A DNA stretch of 64,000 nucleotides from DASTFP01 sp963744345 (GTDB taxonomy: Bacteria > Verrucomicrobiota > Verrucomicrobiia > Chthoniobacterales > Terrimicrobiaceae), in contig CAVUTD010000004.1 of NCBI GenBank assembly GCA_963744345.1, positions 218,386 through 282,385 on the forward strand, given 5' to 3'. Shown here piece by piece: positions 32,728-42,072 of this stretch (its first letter is position 1; the number at the start of each line of letters is the position of its first letter). The notes beneath the pieces are model-generated. The model had not been told where the DNA came from and searched no databases. It saw nothing but the letters and a program-made list of their open reading frames with translations. The translations under genes and the position numbers were made by a program.

Positions 32728-33790
32728 TTACTTAAGCTCCTCGTCGAAAACGACCGCAACCTTGCCAGACTTCCCGCTGGCCATAAGAGCATAAGCTTCG
32801 TCGGCCTTTTCCAGGGGAAATCTGTTTGTCACGAGGTCTTCAGGATGAATCTTCCATCGCGTAATCCGCTCTACAAGATCCTCCATCAACCAGATGCTCG
32901 TCACCCAGGATCCATAAAGAGTCTTCTGATCATGGATCATGTCCGGACTTGGCCGAAAGCCTAATGTTCCGCCCTCACCCACGAGCGCAATCTTGCCCCA
33001 TTTGCGAGCAGCCTGGATCGCCGTCAGTCGTCCTTTGTCACTGCCGCTGGCGTCAAATGCCCTTTCCACCCCCTGACCTCCCGTCAGACTTCGAATCTCC
33101 TCGACGTTGTCCGGTCCCGCTTTGAGCACATGGTCGGCCAAGCCGAGGCTTTCCGTGACCTTCAAGCGATCCTCAACGACGTCGACGCCAATGAGCTTGT
33201 TAGCACCCATCGCCCTGGCAAGCATCAAGGCAGCCAAGCCCAACCGGACCCAAGCCAACCACCAACACGGCATCATCGCCAGAGATACCAATTTTTTCAA
33301 GCCCTTCATAGACCGTTCCGAAACCGCACGCCACCTGCGCACCATCGGTATAAGAAAGCTCATCAGGTAGAGCGACAAGGTCCTTCTCTTCGGCAAGAAT
33401 ATAAGGCGCCATGCCTCCATCCCTTTGCCACCCGTACGCTGCCCGAAAGGGGCTTGTGCAGCTGATCATATAACCTCGACGGCAGTCGTTGCAGACCCCG
33501 CATCCGGAAATATGATAGATGACTACGCGATCGCCCTTTTTGAATCGCCTCAAACCGGGACCTTCTTCGACAATTTGCCCGCACGGTTCGTGTCCGGCGA
33601 TTTTGTTCTGGTATCCCTCCGGACCCTTGCCGACGTGCTCACGATAGATTGCTCGAATATCGCTGCCACAGATCGTGGAGGATTTCGTTTTCACGAGCAC
33701 TTCTCCGTGGCCGGGTTCGGGAACTGGGAAATCCTTAAACTCAACCGTGCTGTTTCCAGGGAGCACGGCTCCCATCATTGTCTGATTCAT
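32728..33790 (-). pseudogene. Zinc-dependent alcohol dehydrogenase with one internal frameshift
   Basis: Two overlapping frames together make one normal MDR enzyme of about 350 residues. The first (33790 down to about 33235) has STICGSDIRAIYREHVG, IAGHEPCGQIVEEGPG, structural-zinc-like CGVCNDCRRGYMISC and VLVVGLGPVGLG. The second (to 32728) continues ALMLARAMGANKLIGVDVVE, then ERAFDASGS and GKVAVVFDEELK. One extra base near 33232-33237 breaks it. Everything else is well conserved, so the break is recent or a sequence error. It is the last gene of the Smo-like transporter unit (156 bp after the ATPase). Confidence 0.85.
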
Positions 33791-33946
33791 AAGACTCTTG
33801 GTGTCTTCTCGTTCATAAACACCCCGCCTGCTCTGGTGCCTTTAACTTAGAAGTTGTCAGCAAATGGCCGGACAGGCGATCGCTCAACAGCATCGCAAAG
33901 TTGAACGGGAACAAAGCTGGTTCAGACACCTTGTGAGAAAACGCCA

Positions 33947-35080
33947 TTAATTCTCTCGAATAGCATTTTCGGTTTCGACGTCGAAGAGATGGACCTTCTC
34001 CATGTTCAGTTGGACGGTCAGTCGTTCTCCAGGATGATAAAGGTGTTCACCGGGCACGCGTGCGATCAAGCTGCCGGTTGCTGCTTTGAAGTAGACAATC
34101 GATTCGGAACCCATCGGTTCGGCAATTTCGATGGCTGCAGTAACCGGAACGTGATCGGGATCACTCACCTGATCGCTGAGATGCTCGGGTCGAATTCCAA
34201 AAAGAACTGGCTTGCCAACATACTTAGAGGCCAGATTTTCGAGTTTACCACGCAAAGGAATAGTCAGGGCGCCCGTCTGCCCATCCTCGACAAATGCCAA
34301 ACCACTATCGAGCTTTTGAACCTTACCCTTAAGGAGGTTCATCGGCGGACTACCAATAAATCCGGCGACGAAAATATTCTCAGGCTGGCGGTAAAGCGTG
34401 AGCGGATCGGCCACCTGCATAATGGCGCCATCGCGCATCACGCAAATTCTGTCCCCCATCGTCATGGCTTCCACCTGGTCATGCGTCACATAAACCATCG
34501 TGGTGGTCAGTTGTGTGTGGAGTCGAGAGATCTCCGAACGCATATGCACACGCATCTTGGCGTCCAGGTTGGAAAGCGGCTCGTCGAAGAGGAAAACCTT
34601 CGGATCACGAACAATGGCGCGACCCAGGGCCACGCGCTGGCGTTGGCCTCCCGAAAGCGCGCCCGGCTTGCGCTCGAGCATCTTCTCGAGCCCTAACGTT
34701 TTCGCAGTCTTGTTCACGCTCTCTTGAATGAATTCCTTCGGTTTCTTGGCGAGCTTCAAACCAAAGGCCATGTTGTCGAAGATCGTCATGTGGGGATAGA
34801 GCGCATAGTTCTGGAAGACCATCGCAATACCCCGATCTTTGGGGCGCACCTTGTTAACCACCCGGTCGCCAATCGAGATTGTTCCCCCGCTGATACTTTC
34901 CAGTCCAGCCAGCATTCGCAAGGTGGTCGATTTTCCGCACCCCGAGGGACCGACCAGAACCATAAACTCGCCGTCCTGGATATCGAGGTTAATCCCCTTG
35001 ACCGCAGTGAATGAGGGATTCCCATGCTCATCCAGGTAGGTCTTCACCAGGTTTTTCATGTGAACCGAGCCGTCATTCAT
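33947..35080 (-). CDS. ABC transporter ATP-binding protein, UgpC/MalK/SmoK family
   Basis: A 377-residue ATPase energising a sugar or polyol importer. Walker A GPSGCGKSTTLRMLAGL, Q-loop MVFQNYALYPHMT, signature ALSGGQRQRVALGRAIV, Walker B KVFLFDEPLSNLDAKMR and the switch His in VYVTHDQVEAM. The C-terminal regulatory domain (about 240-377) contains GIRPEHLSD and VPGEHLYHPGERLTVQLN. It follows the two permease genes (22 bp gap) on the same strand. Confidence 0.95.
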   Translation of the reverse strand: MNDGSVHMKNLVKTYLDEHGNPSFTAVKGINLDIQDGEFMVLVGPSGCGKSTTLRMLAGLESISGGTISIGDRVVNKVRPKDRGIAMVFQNYALYPHMTIFDNMAFGLKLAKKPKEFIQESVNKTAKTLGLEKMLERKPGALSGGQRQRVALGRAIVRDPKVFLFDEPLSNLDAKMRVHMRSEISRLHTQLTTTMVYVTHDQVEAMTMGDRICVMRDGAIMQVADPLTLYRQPENIFVAGFIGSPPMNLLKGKVQKLDSGLAFVEDGQTGALTIPLRGKLENLASKYVGKPVLFGIRPEHLSDQVSDPDHVPVTAAIEIAEPMGSESIVYFKAATGSLIARVPGEHLYHPGERLTVQLNMEKVHLFDVETENAIREN

Positions 35081-35102
35081 AAGCCAGAAAAGGAGGTGGA
35101 CA

Positions 35103-35918
35103 CTATTTCACCGCGCCAAAGGTCAGTCCGCGGACAAGCTGTTTCTGCGTCATCCAGCCCAGCACCATGATCGGGGCCACCGCCAGGAAGGACGCCGCGG
35201 ACAATTTCGCCCAAAACAATCCCTCCGGACTGGAATAGGAGGCAATAAAGACTGGCAGTGGCGCCGCATTTACGCTGGTCAGATTGAGACTCCAGAACGC
35301 CTCGTTCCAGGAAAGAATGATCAGGAGCAGCCCGGTAGAAGAAAGACCTGGCAACGTCATGGGACGCAGCACATGCCACATCTCCCCCCATATGGTCGCC
35401 CCATCGATACGCGCCGCCTCAAGAATGGCACCCGGAACTTCGCAAAAGTAAGTGTAAGCCATCCACACCGCGATCGGCAGATTGATCAGCGCGTAAATGA
35501 TGATGAGCGCGAAAATGTTGTCCAGCAGCCCGAAGGTCTGGCAAAGGATATAGAGGGGAATCAGAACACCCACCGCCGGCATCATCTTGGTTGAGAGCAT
35601 CCAAACCAAGGTCGACTGAGTCTTTTTCGTGGGATAGAAGGCCATGCGGTAGGCCGCAGGAATAGCGAGCGCAAAGCAGAGCAGGGTCGAACCGATCGAC
35701 GCAAAGATCGAGTTCAACACGTATTGCAAATAGTTGCTTCGGGCGAAAACCTCATAAAAGGATTCCAGGGTGGGCAGGAAAAACAGGCTCAGCGACTGAG
35801 CTTCGCGCTCGTTCTTGAACGCGGTGATGATCATGATGAAGATGGGAAAGAAGATGATGATTGCGACAAGCCAGGCAAGAATGCCGAAAGCCCATTTGCT
35901 AAGCTTAGACTCTTCCAT
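35103..35918 (-). CDS. Polyol/sugar ABC transporter permease, MalG/SmoG type
   Basis: A 271-residue inner-membrane permease with six predicted segments. The cytoplasmic coupling loop EAARIDGATIWGEMWHVLRP (EAA motif) is intact. The start at 35918 (MEESKLSKWAFGIL) is preferred to an upstream in-frame start at 36047 that overlaps the other permease. The partner permease ends one base away, so the pair is translationally coupled. AFWSLNLTSVNAAPLPVFIA resembles mannitol/sorbitol permeases, which suggests a hexitol substrate (moderate). Confidence 0.92.
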   Translation of the reverse strand: MEESKLSKWAFGILAWLVAIIIFFPIFIMIITAFKNEREAQSLSLFFLPTLESFYEVFARSNYLQYVLNSIFASIGSTLLCFALAIPAAYRMAFYPTKKTQSTLVWMLSTKMMPAVGVLIPLYILCQTFGLLDNIFALIIIYALINLPIAVWMAYTYFCEVPGAILEAARIDGATIWGEMWHVLRPMTLPGLSSTGLLLIILSWNEAFWSLNLTSVNAAPLPVFIASYSSPEGLFWAKLSAASFLAVAPIMVLGWMTQKQLVRGLTFGAVK

Positions 35919-35919
35919 A

Positions 35920-36834
35920 TCAACGGGACTGGAGGTTTTTCGCCACCAATTTGACCATGAAGTAGGCCACGATGTTTGCCAGGATGACCGCGAGAATTCC
36001 TCCAGCCGAAGCAATGCCGGCGTCAAACTGCTGAAGTCCCAGGGCATACACCAAAAAGGCTAGATTGGTGGTGGCCGTTCCGGGTCCGCCGGAGGTGGTG
36101 GTGTAGATTTCGGCGAAAATCGACAAGAGAAAGATCGTCTCAATCATGACGACCACGCCGATCGCCCGGCTCAGGTGCGCCAGGGTGACATAAAAGAAGA
36201 ATTGCACAGGATTGGCGCCGTCGACCGCCGCTGCTTCCTTCTGCTCCTGATCGAGCGACTTGATCGAGGTAAACAGGATGAGGAACGCAAAGGGCAGCCA
36301 CTCCCAGGAAACAATAATGATGATGGAAAGCAGAGGATGGGTGCTAAACCAATCGATCGCCGGTAAGCCAAACTTTCCCATCACCACGGCGAGAAGCCCA
36401 TAAACCGGATGCATCATCATGTTCTTCCAGATGAGGGCGCTCACCGTCGGCATGACAAAGAACGGCGCGATGACTAGAAGCGCCGCAATGTTCTTTCCAA
36501 AGAACTCCCGATCAAAGAGCACGGCCAACAGGGTTCCCAGAACGACCGTGATGAGCAGCACCGCCCCGATCAAAATGATGCTATTGATGATCGCTGGGAC
36601 GAACGCAGGGTCTTCCCAAAGGTACCGGTAGTTCTCGAACCCCGCAAATCCCGTGAGCTCCGGGTTGAGCAGATTCTTTCGGATGAACGAAAAGTAGATG
36701 GTCATCCCCAGAGGGACGATCATCCACAGGAGCAAAACGCCTACCGCCGGCGCCTGAAGCAAGGGCAAAACCTTGCTCGGCTCTTCTTCTTCAGGCGCGA
36801 TAATCGGCGCTGCGGGCTGTTGGGCGGTGCTCAC
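35920..36834 (-). CDS. Polyol/sugar ABC transporter permease, MalF/SmoF type
   Basis: A 304-residue permease with an N-terminal cytoplasmic tail (about 25 residues, Glu-rich EEEEPSK) and six membrane segments. Landmarks are FAGFENYRYLWEDPAF, MPTVSALIWKNMMMHPVYG, the EAA-type loop (EQKEAAAVDGANPVQFF) and FAEIYTTTSGGPGTATTNLA. These resemble the sorbitol/mannitol SmoF subfamily. It is between the binding protein (30-50 bp) and SmoG-type permease. Confidence 0.92.
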   Translation of the reverse strand: MSTAQQPAAPIIAPEEEEPSKVLPLLQAPAVGVLLLWMIVPLGMTIYFSFIRKNLLNPELTGFAGFENYRYLWEDPAFVPAIINSIILIGAVLLITVVLGTLLAVLFDREFFGKNIAALLVIAPFFVMPTVSALIWKNMMMHPVYGLLAVVMGKFGLPAIDWFSTHPLLSIIIIVSWEWLPFAFLILFTSIKSLDQEQKEAAAVDGANPVQFFFYVTLAHLSRAIGVVVMIETIFLLSIFAEIYTTTSGGPGTATTNLAFLVYALGLQQFDAGIASAGGILAVILANIVAYFMVKLVAKNLQSR

Positions 36835-36864
36835 GGAATTTCGGAGGCTCGCCGTGGAACGAAG

Positions 36865-38176
36865 TTACTTTTGCAATCCAGCCTGCTTAACAGCTTTGTT
36901 CGCCGCCGCCTGACTTGCCTTCAGAGCCTGATCCACGGTCATCTTGCCGGCCAAGGCGCCAGCCACATTCTGCCCCACAACAGTACCCGAAGGATTGGAA
37001 CTCGGGGATGCCCACGAATTGGACGCCGGTATAGGGCACAGGCCTGATCGCCGGATTGGTCGGATCCGCGGTCTGCATCGCTTTCAGAGTCACCGCGGCG
37101 AAGGGAGCCGCTTTCAGATATTCTTCATTCTCGTAAAGCGATTTCCGAGTTCCGGGAGGCACGGTCGCCCAGCCCGTCTCATCGGCAACCATCTTGATGT
37201 ATTCCTTGGAGGTCGCCCAAAGCGCGAACTTCTTAGCCTCTTCGGAAGCCTTGGAGGACTTGGGAATGGCGAACGCCCAGGACCATAGCCAATGGGAACC
37301 GTTGGGCGTTTTCTCGATCGGCGCATTGGCGAAGGCCACCTTGTCGGAAACTTGGGATTCCTTGGGATCGAAGAGCGGACCCGCACCGGAAGTGGCATCG
37401 ATCCACATGGCCGCCTTGCCCGTGGCAAAGATGGTCAAGTTCTCGTTGAACCCGTTGGAGGTGGCTCCCGGAGGCCCGTAGGCCTTCATCAGATCGACGT
37501 AGAAACTGATGGCGTTTTTCCACTCTGGGCTATCGATGGTAGCCTTCCATTCCATGTCGAACCAAGTGCCCCCGAAAGTGTTCACCAGCGTGCTGACGAA
37601 AGCCATATTCTCCCCCCAGCCTGGCTTCCCGCGGAGGGTAATTCCATAGATGCCCTTCGCTTTGTCGTTTAAGGCTTCAGCCCATTTCTTGATATCGGCA
37701 TAGGTTGCTTGCTCGGGCACCGTGAGCCCCTTCGCTTCAAAGAGATCCTTTCGATACATCAGCATCGAACTCTCTCCATTGAAGGGCAAGGCATAGAGCT
37801 TTCCATCGTACGAGAGCCCATCGCGCAGTGACTTGAAAACGTCTTCAATGTCGTACTCGGCGGGGAGATTGGCCATCTCGGTAAGCCAGCCACGCTTGGC
37901 AAAGAGCGGCGCCTCATAAAGGCCAATAAAGATCACGTCAAACTGGCCACCTCCCGTAGAGACGTCAGTGGTTATCCGCTGGCGCATGATGTTTTCCTCA
38001 AGCACAAGCCAGTTGAGTTTGATATCCGGGTTTGCCTGTTCGAACTTGGTGGACAGCTTCTTGAGGGTAATCATGTCCGGATTGTTGACCGTGACGATGT
38101 TTACTGTCTTCTGAGCCACCGCACTCAAAGTGGCGAGGAGAGTAACGGCGAGGGATAGAGATAAGAGGCGCTTCAT
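36865..38176 (-). CDS. Extracellular solute-binding protein, SmoE/MalE type, frameshifted near the C-terminus
   Basis: Signal peptide MKRLLSLSLAVTLLATLSAV and a family 1 solute-binding fold (LPFNGESSMLMYRKDLFEAK, WGENMAFVSTLVNTFGGTWF, GKAAMWIDATSGAGPLF, AIRPVPYTGVQFVGIPEFQ). As written, the frame changes at a CCC run (36986-36988) and ends in an unlikely tail at 36887. One base fewer there restores GTVVGQNVAGALAGKMTVDQ, then ALKASQAAANKAVKQAGLQK and a stop at 36865, which is the normal family ending. I therefore give the intended gene span; the 36887 version is the literal reading. Confidence 0.88.
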
Positions 38177-38558
38177 GGAGGGAGCTGGTTGTGGGGTTAC
38201 TTTTTCGTTAAAGAAAGGGACATTCTTTTACGGATTTTTTCGCGAACTCTTGCATCAGCCGCGAACAGATCAGTTCAAGACAATTCGCTCATAAACGTCA
38301 ATGGTTTTTGCAAGGCGCGGAGTTGACCTGAGTCGCTCGCCTCCAATCCGGAGTGAAGGGAACATTAGCAGGAGTGATATGGCCGAGCCGCAGCGAGGTA
38401 TGATTCGCAAATGTCGGGGGCCGCTCGAAATTATCCCTGGCGGATCCAAGAGCGGGTACGGAAGCCCCGTTGTATCTCGCGGGGCAAGCGAAGATAGTCA
38501 TTCATACTCTCCCCTTGCGCCCCTCAGAGAAGATATCCGGGAAGCGGAACCCCGTCGC
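38177..38558. other. 382-bp gap upstream of the transporter cassette
   Basis: No recognisable gene. It must hold the promoter of the minus-strand transporter genes (TTCTTTTACGG and other AT-rich runs near 38210-38250). The last 35 bp before the nuoEF stop (38524-38558) belong to the direct repeat shared with 32578-32614. Confidence 0.45.
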
Positions 38559-38660
38559 TTATTCTCTTGCCGCCTCTTTGCCGGCTACTCCCGCGGCCTC
38601 GAATTCCTTGGGGAACTTTGCGAGGAAACTTTGCGTGGGCCATGAACAGGCCTCACCAAA
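38524..38660. repeat. Direct repeat partner of the nuoF 3' remnant
   Basis: The last codons of nuoEF plus about 35 bp downstream match 32578-32725 in the same orientation (shared blocks include TCTCTTGC, GCCTCTTTG, GGGAACTT and GAAACT). The two copies enclose 5.8 kb with the dehydrogenase and four transporter genes. Confidence 0.75.
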
Positions 38661-40490
38661 AGCGCAAACGGTCCGTCCGGCGATGTTATCGGCCACACTT
38701 TTGAGCACCTGAGCATCGTTGGTCACCCCACCTCCATCCAGCATGCGCGTCGTAATTTTCGACATCCAGAGACTTCCTTCCCGACAGGGCGTGCACTGGC
38801 CGCAGCTTTCGTGGGCATAAAACTGATTCAAGTTGTTTAACGCCCAAACCATGTCACGCGAGTCGTCCATCACCATCACGCCGGCGCTGCCGATCATGGT
38901 TCCCACGGCGGCGAGACTCGAAGCATCCATGACGACGTCAAGCATCTTGATTTCTTTGTCGACCATTTTTCCTTCAGCGTCCTTGGCCTTCATCTTGTAC
39001 ACCTCATCGGCTCGCAGCACTTTTGCGGAACTGCCTCCAGGTATCACCGCCTTCAGTTTGCGACCGGGTCGTAGGCCACCGCAGACATCGAAGATCAATT
39101 CTCCCACCGTGACCGCGCCCGCAGGAAGCTCGTAAAATCCGGGTTTCATCACATCGCCGCTCACGCACATGGTGCGCGTTCCGCCATCGCCCGAGGTTCC
39201 CATCTTCGCGTACTCCGCAGCCCCCAAGCGAATGATGTGCTTCACATGGCAGATCGTTTCCACATTGTTGACGATGGTCGGTTTCAAATACAGCCCGAGA
39301 ACAGCCGGGAAATAGGGCGGCTTGATACGCGGGTATGGGCGCTTCCCCTCCAGCGACTCGAGCAGGCTCGTTTCCTCGCCGCAGATATAAGCTCCTGCAC
39401 CCTGGTGCACATAAACCTCCACGTCGAAGTTTGAGTTGAGAACGTTCTTCCCGAGGAAGCCCTTTGCGCGCGCCTCATTAATGGCCTTCCAAACGATCCG
39501 CGCGGCATCGGGAAACTCACAACGGATATAGATGTAACAGAGGTGCGTATTGGTCGCGTAAGCTGAGATAACCAATCCTTCGATGAGTTGATGAGGGTCG
39601 TAATGAAGAATATAGCGATCCTTGAAGGTGCCGGGCTCGGACTCGTCCGCGTTAACGACGATGTAGTGTGGTTTGCCATCGTCATACTTGATGAAGCCCC
39701 ACTTCGCCCCACAGGGAAATCCCGCCCCGCCTCGGCCGCGAAGATTGGAGGCTTTGACAGCATCAACGATCTCCGCCGGCTTCATGGTCATTGCCTTGCG
39801 GAGCGACTCGTAGCCACCATGGGCAAGGTAGGTTTCAATCGTGCTGTCATAGCCCGCTTTGCTGATGTTCTCGAAGATGATGCGGCGTTCCTTGGGATGC
39901 GGGGGAGGCATCACAAACGACTTCGTCGTGCTCGTTGGTTCGCCCTGCAAAAGGCCGGAAACAGCCTCAGGAGAAATCCTTTCGCGCAACTCATCGTTGA
40001 TCAACGCAACAGGCGCGTTGCCGCAACTGGCCAAACATTCAACGAACTCCACGCTAAATCGGCCGTCCTTAGTCGTCGGCGGCGGGCTGCCGTAGCCGTG
40101 ATGTTCCTCGTGCGGGTCGAGACCAATCGTCGCGCAAAGCTCTTCCTTAACCGCATAGCTGCCAGCCATCGCACAGGCCAGCGTCCGGCAAACCCGGATG
40201 ATCGCCTTGCCCGCGGGCTCTCGGCGGAACCAGGGATAAAAGGTCACAAGCTCGTAGATATTGACCGGCCGAAGCTCTAACCGCGTCGCGATCCATTCAA
40301 TGCCGCTGTCATCCAGATATCCAAAATGATTTTGCCAGTAATGGAGCAGCGGCAAAGATGCGCTGCGCTTTGATACAGGATAATGTGAAACGATTTCATC
40401 GATCTCCGCCTCGAACTGCGGCGTCAGGTTGTCGGCTTGGCGGCCACTAGCGACCGTCGGACCGAGTGCGCGAGTCTCGCTCATAGGCAA
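38559..40490 (-). CDS. nuoEF: NADH-quinone oxidoreductase NuoE-NuoF fusion
   Basis: One 643-residue chain containing two complex I or hydrogenase-diaphorase subunits. NuoE part (about 20-190): 2Fe-2S cysteines in RVCRTLACAMAGS and ECLASCGNAPVALI. NuoF part (about 205-640): NADH/FMN motifs in SNLRGRGGAGFPCGAKWGF, ADESEPGTFKDR and GAYICGEETSLLES, and 4Fe-4S cysteines in SCGQCTPCREGSLW with the fourth in TVCAFGEACSWP. A single frame with a linker (QGEPTSTTKSFVMPPPH). No other nuo gene is adjacent, so the remaining subunits lie elsewhere. A start two codons in (MSET) is equally likely. Confidence 0.93.
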   Translation of the reverse strand: MPMSETRALGPTVASGRQADNLTPQFEAEIDEIVSHYPVSKRSASLPLLHYWQNHFGYLDDSGIEWIATRLELRPVNIYELVTFYPWFRREPAGKAIIRVCRTLACAMAGSYAVKEELCATIGLDPHEEHHGYGSPPPTTKDGRFSVEFVECLASCGNAPVALINDELRERISPEAVSGLLQGEPTSTTKSFVMPPPHPKERRIIFENISKAGYDSTIETYLAHGGYESLRKAMTMKPAEIVDAVKASNLRGRGGAGFPCGAKWGFIKYDDGKPHYIVVNADESEPGTFKDRYILHYDPHQLIEGLVISAYATNTHLCYIYIRCEFPDAARIVWKAINEARAKGFLGKNVLNSNFDVEVYVHQGAGAYICGEETSLLESLEGKRPYPRIKPPYFPAVLGLYLKPTIVNNVETICHVKHIIRLGAAEYAKMGTSGDGGTRTMCVSGDVMKPGFYELPAGAVTVGELIFDVCGGLRPGRKLKAVIPGGSSAKVLRADEVYKMKAKDAEGKMVDKEIKMLDVVMDASSLAAVGTMIGSAGVMVMDDSRDMVWALNNLNQFYAHESCGQCTPCREGSLWMSKITTRMLDGGGVTNDAQVLKSVADNIAGRTVCAFGEACSWPTQSFLAKFPKEFEAAGVAGKEAARE

Positions 40491-40644
40491 AGGTTGTCGT
40501 GGTTTCCCACTCCTCCATCAAGCAAAAGCATATGCTGCAGAGAAGAATTCGCCCAGGAAAGAGTTGTCTGAATTCTTCTGCGAATGCCCGCATCGTCATT
40601 TTTTCTCAAGTTTAGCTTTTTCACCTTATCTGCTGGCCGACTGA

Positions 40645-41685
40645 TCACTTAACTCGCGAGGGACTATACTTCGCGGCCATCCTTCCAATCGTCCGCATAA
40701 TGCGATCTCGTAGTGCGATGGGTTCAATAACTTCCGCGTGGTCGCCCCACCCCAGAATCCAGCTTTCCAGATCGGGAGCGACGCCGATTTGCATTGTGAC
40801 CTCGATGCCACCCGCCGCGATCTGACGGATCTCTTGCGACCCATGCCATTGCCGCTCAGAAACAAGTCGCGCGGCAACGCTATCGAAGCGAATCCGAACG
40901 CCTTCCGTCTTGCCAGCCTGAAACGCCGCAAAACTTCCAGAAAGCATTTCGGAAACGGAAAAATCCGGCGGCCGCCTAAAGGAGCTCTTCAGTTTTGTTA
41001 CTCCGCTAATCCGCGTCAACGCGAAGGTGCGAAGGTCCTGGCGAGCCTGGTCCTGCGCGATCAGATACCACTGGTTGTTGATGCAAGCGAGGTGATAGGG
41101 AGCCACCCGCCGGCGCTCCGGTCGCCTGGCGCGAAGCGAGAGATAGTCAAACTCGACCAACTGTCTGGCGACGACACCCTGCATCAGCAGTTCGAAGATA
41201 TCGATCTGACTGCGGGGAACCCCGGCATGGTGAAAGGAAACCGCCCCGGATAACTCATGCAGAGACACACTCGCCTCGTCGCCCAGACTGGACACTAACT
41301 TTCGAAAAGCGGTCTGCAGCGGCTTCTCGAAGGGAGTGCCCCGATACTGCTCGACAGCCTTTTGCGCAACCAGAAGAGCGACCAACTCGCCCTCACTCAC
41401 CGTGATCAAGGGGAATTGGGCAACCGCTTGCGTGTAGAAAAATCCATGCCGCGCGCGATCATACTCAATCGGCAGCACAAGCTGGTCGCGCATAAAGTCC
41501 ACATCGCGCTGAACCGTCTTCGCCGACACCTCGAATTCCCGGGCCAGGAGCGAACAATTCGGAAATCGCCCGGCGGAAAGCAGGTCGTGAATCCTGATCA
41601 TTCGGGCCAGCGGGGGACGCGTCGTCCGCGGGCCCAAAGAGTCTGGACCGGAGCGCGGGGACGATTTTGTTTTATCTTTCAGCAT
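40645..41685 (-). CDS. WYL-domain transcriptional regulator (YafY/DeoR-like HTH)
   Basis: A 346-residue protein with an N-terminal winged helix-turn-helix (ARMIRIHDLLSAGRFPNCSL, LAREFEVSAKTVQRDVDFM) and a C-terminal WYL effector domain (VEFDYLSLRARRPERRRVAP, YHLACINNQWYLIAQDQAR, LRTFALTRISGVTKL). WYL domains sense nucleic-acid or nucleotide ligands in several bacterial stress and defence regulators. The target is unknown. It is divergent from a small frame at 41729 and next to nuoEF. Confidence 0.9.
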   Translation of the reverse strand: MLKDKTKSSPRSGPDSLGPRTTRPPLARMIRIHDLLSAGRFPNCSLLAREFEVSAKTVQRDVDFMRDQLVLPIEYDRARHGFFYTQAVAQFPLITVSEGELVALLVAQKAVEQYRGTPFEKPLQTAFRKLVSSLGDEASVSLHELSGAVSFHHAGVPRSQIDIFELLMQGVVARQLVEFDYLSLRARRPERRRVAPYHLACINNQWYLIAQDQARQDLRTFALTRISGVTKLKSSFRRPPDFSVSEMLSGSFAAFQAGKTEGVRIRFDSVAARLVSERQWHGSQEIRQIAAGGIEVTMQIGVAPDLESWILGWGDHAEVIEPIALRDRIMRTIGRMAAKYSPSRVK

Positions 41686-41728
41686 AGGACACCAGATGTC
41701 CCATAGCTTTTGGCAGAGTCAAGGCGAT

Positions 41729-41893
41729 ATGAAAAGCGTTCGTCATTTAATTCTGAAGATCACCCGCAAAAGTTCTCCTATCACCCAGCAGTTGGAGTTG
41801 CCGCTGGCTGGTTCGCAGCTCACTCGGGATGAGGCTCACTTTCTGCGCCGGATCCGGCAGCTTCGCGAGCAACTGGCCGCGACCCGGACTTGA
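41729..41893 (+). CDS. Small basic hypothetical protein
   Basis: A 54-residue product (MKSVRHLILKITRKSSPITQ through RQLREQLAATRT), rich in Arg/Leu and ending in a predicted amphipathic helix (HFLRRIRQLREQLAA). A longer start at 41696 is possible. No family recognised. It is divergent from the WYL regulator; a small nucleic-acid-binding or regulatory protein is possible but not supported. Could be a chance frame. Confidence 0.4.
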   Translation: MKSVRHLILKITRKSSPITQQLELPLAGSQLTRDEAHFLRRIRQLREQLAATRT

Positions 41894-41940
41894 AGGGAAG
41901 CGAAGTCGTTATTGGCGGAGGGAAGAGTTTTGGCTATGGT

Positions 41941-42020
41941 GGACGGGATGAGAAGAAAGAACCTGGCCCGTGAACCTGCTACCACAGGGAGCTTGGCGCG
42001 GTGCCGCAGACACCCCGTCC
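41941..42020 (+). ncRNA. Possible structured leader of metF (unassigned)
   Basis: GGACGGG (41941-41947) and CCCGTCC (42014-42020) pair perfectly and enclose about 66 nt with further helices (GCGCGGTGCCGC, GGTGCCGCAGACACC) and an ACCTGGCCCGTGAACCTGC segment reminiscent of methionine-pathway riboswitch cores. It ends 52 bp before the metF start. It does not fit the SAM-I, SAH or cobalamin consensus well enough to name. A regulatory role is inference from position and pairing. Confidence 0.3.
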
Positions 42021-42072
42021 TCTGGTGATCTCCTGATCGCCCCCGTGGCACGCGGATCACTTGCTTACCTCC

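Noticed and set aside
41941..42020. Naming the metF leader a SAM-I or cobalamin riboswitch
   Set aside because: Only short parts resemble the consensus cores; several conserved bases are missing, so no class is assigned.
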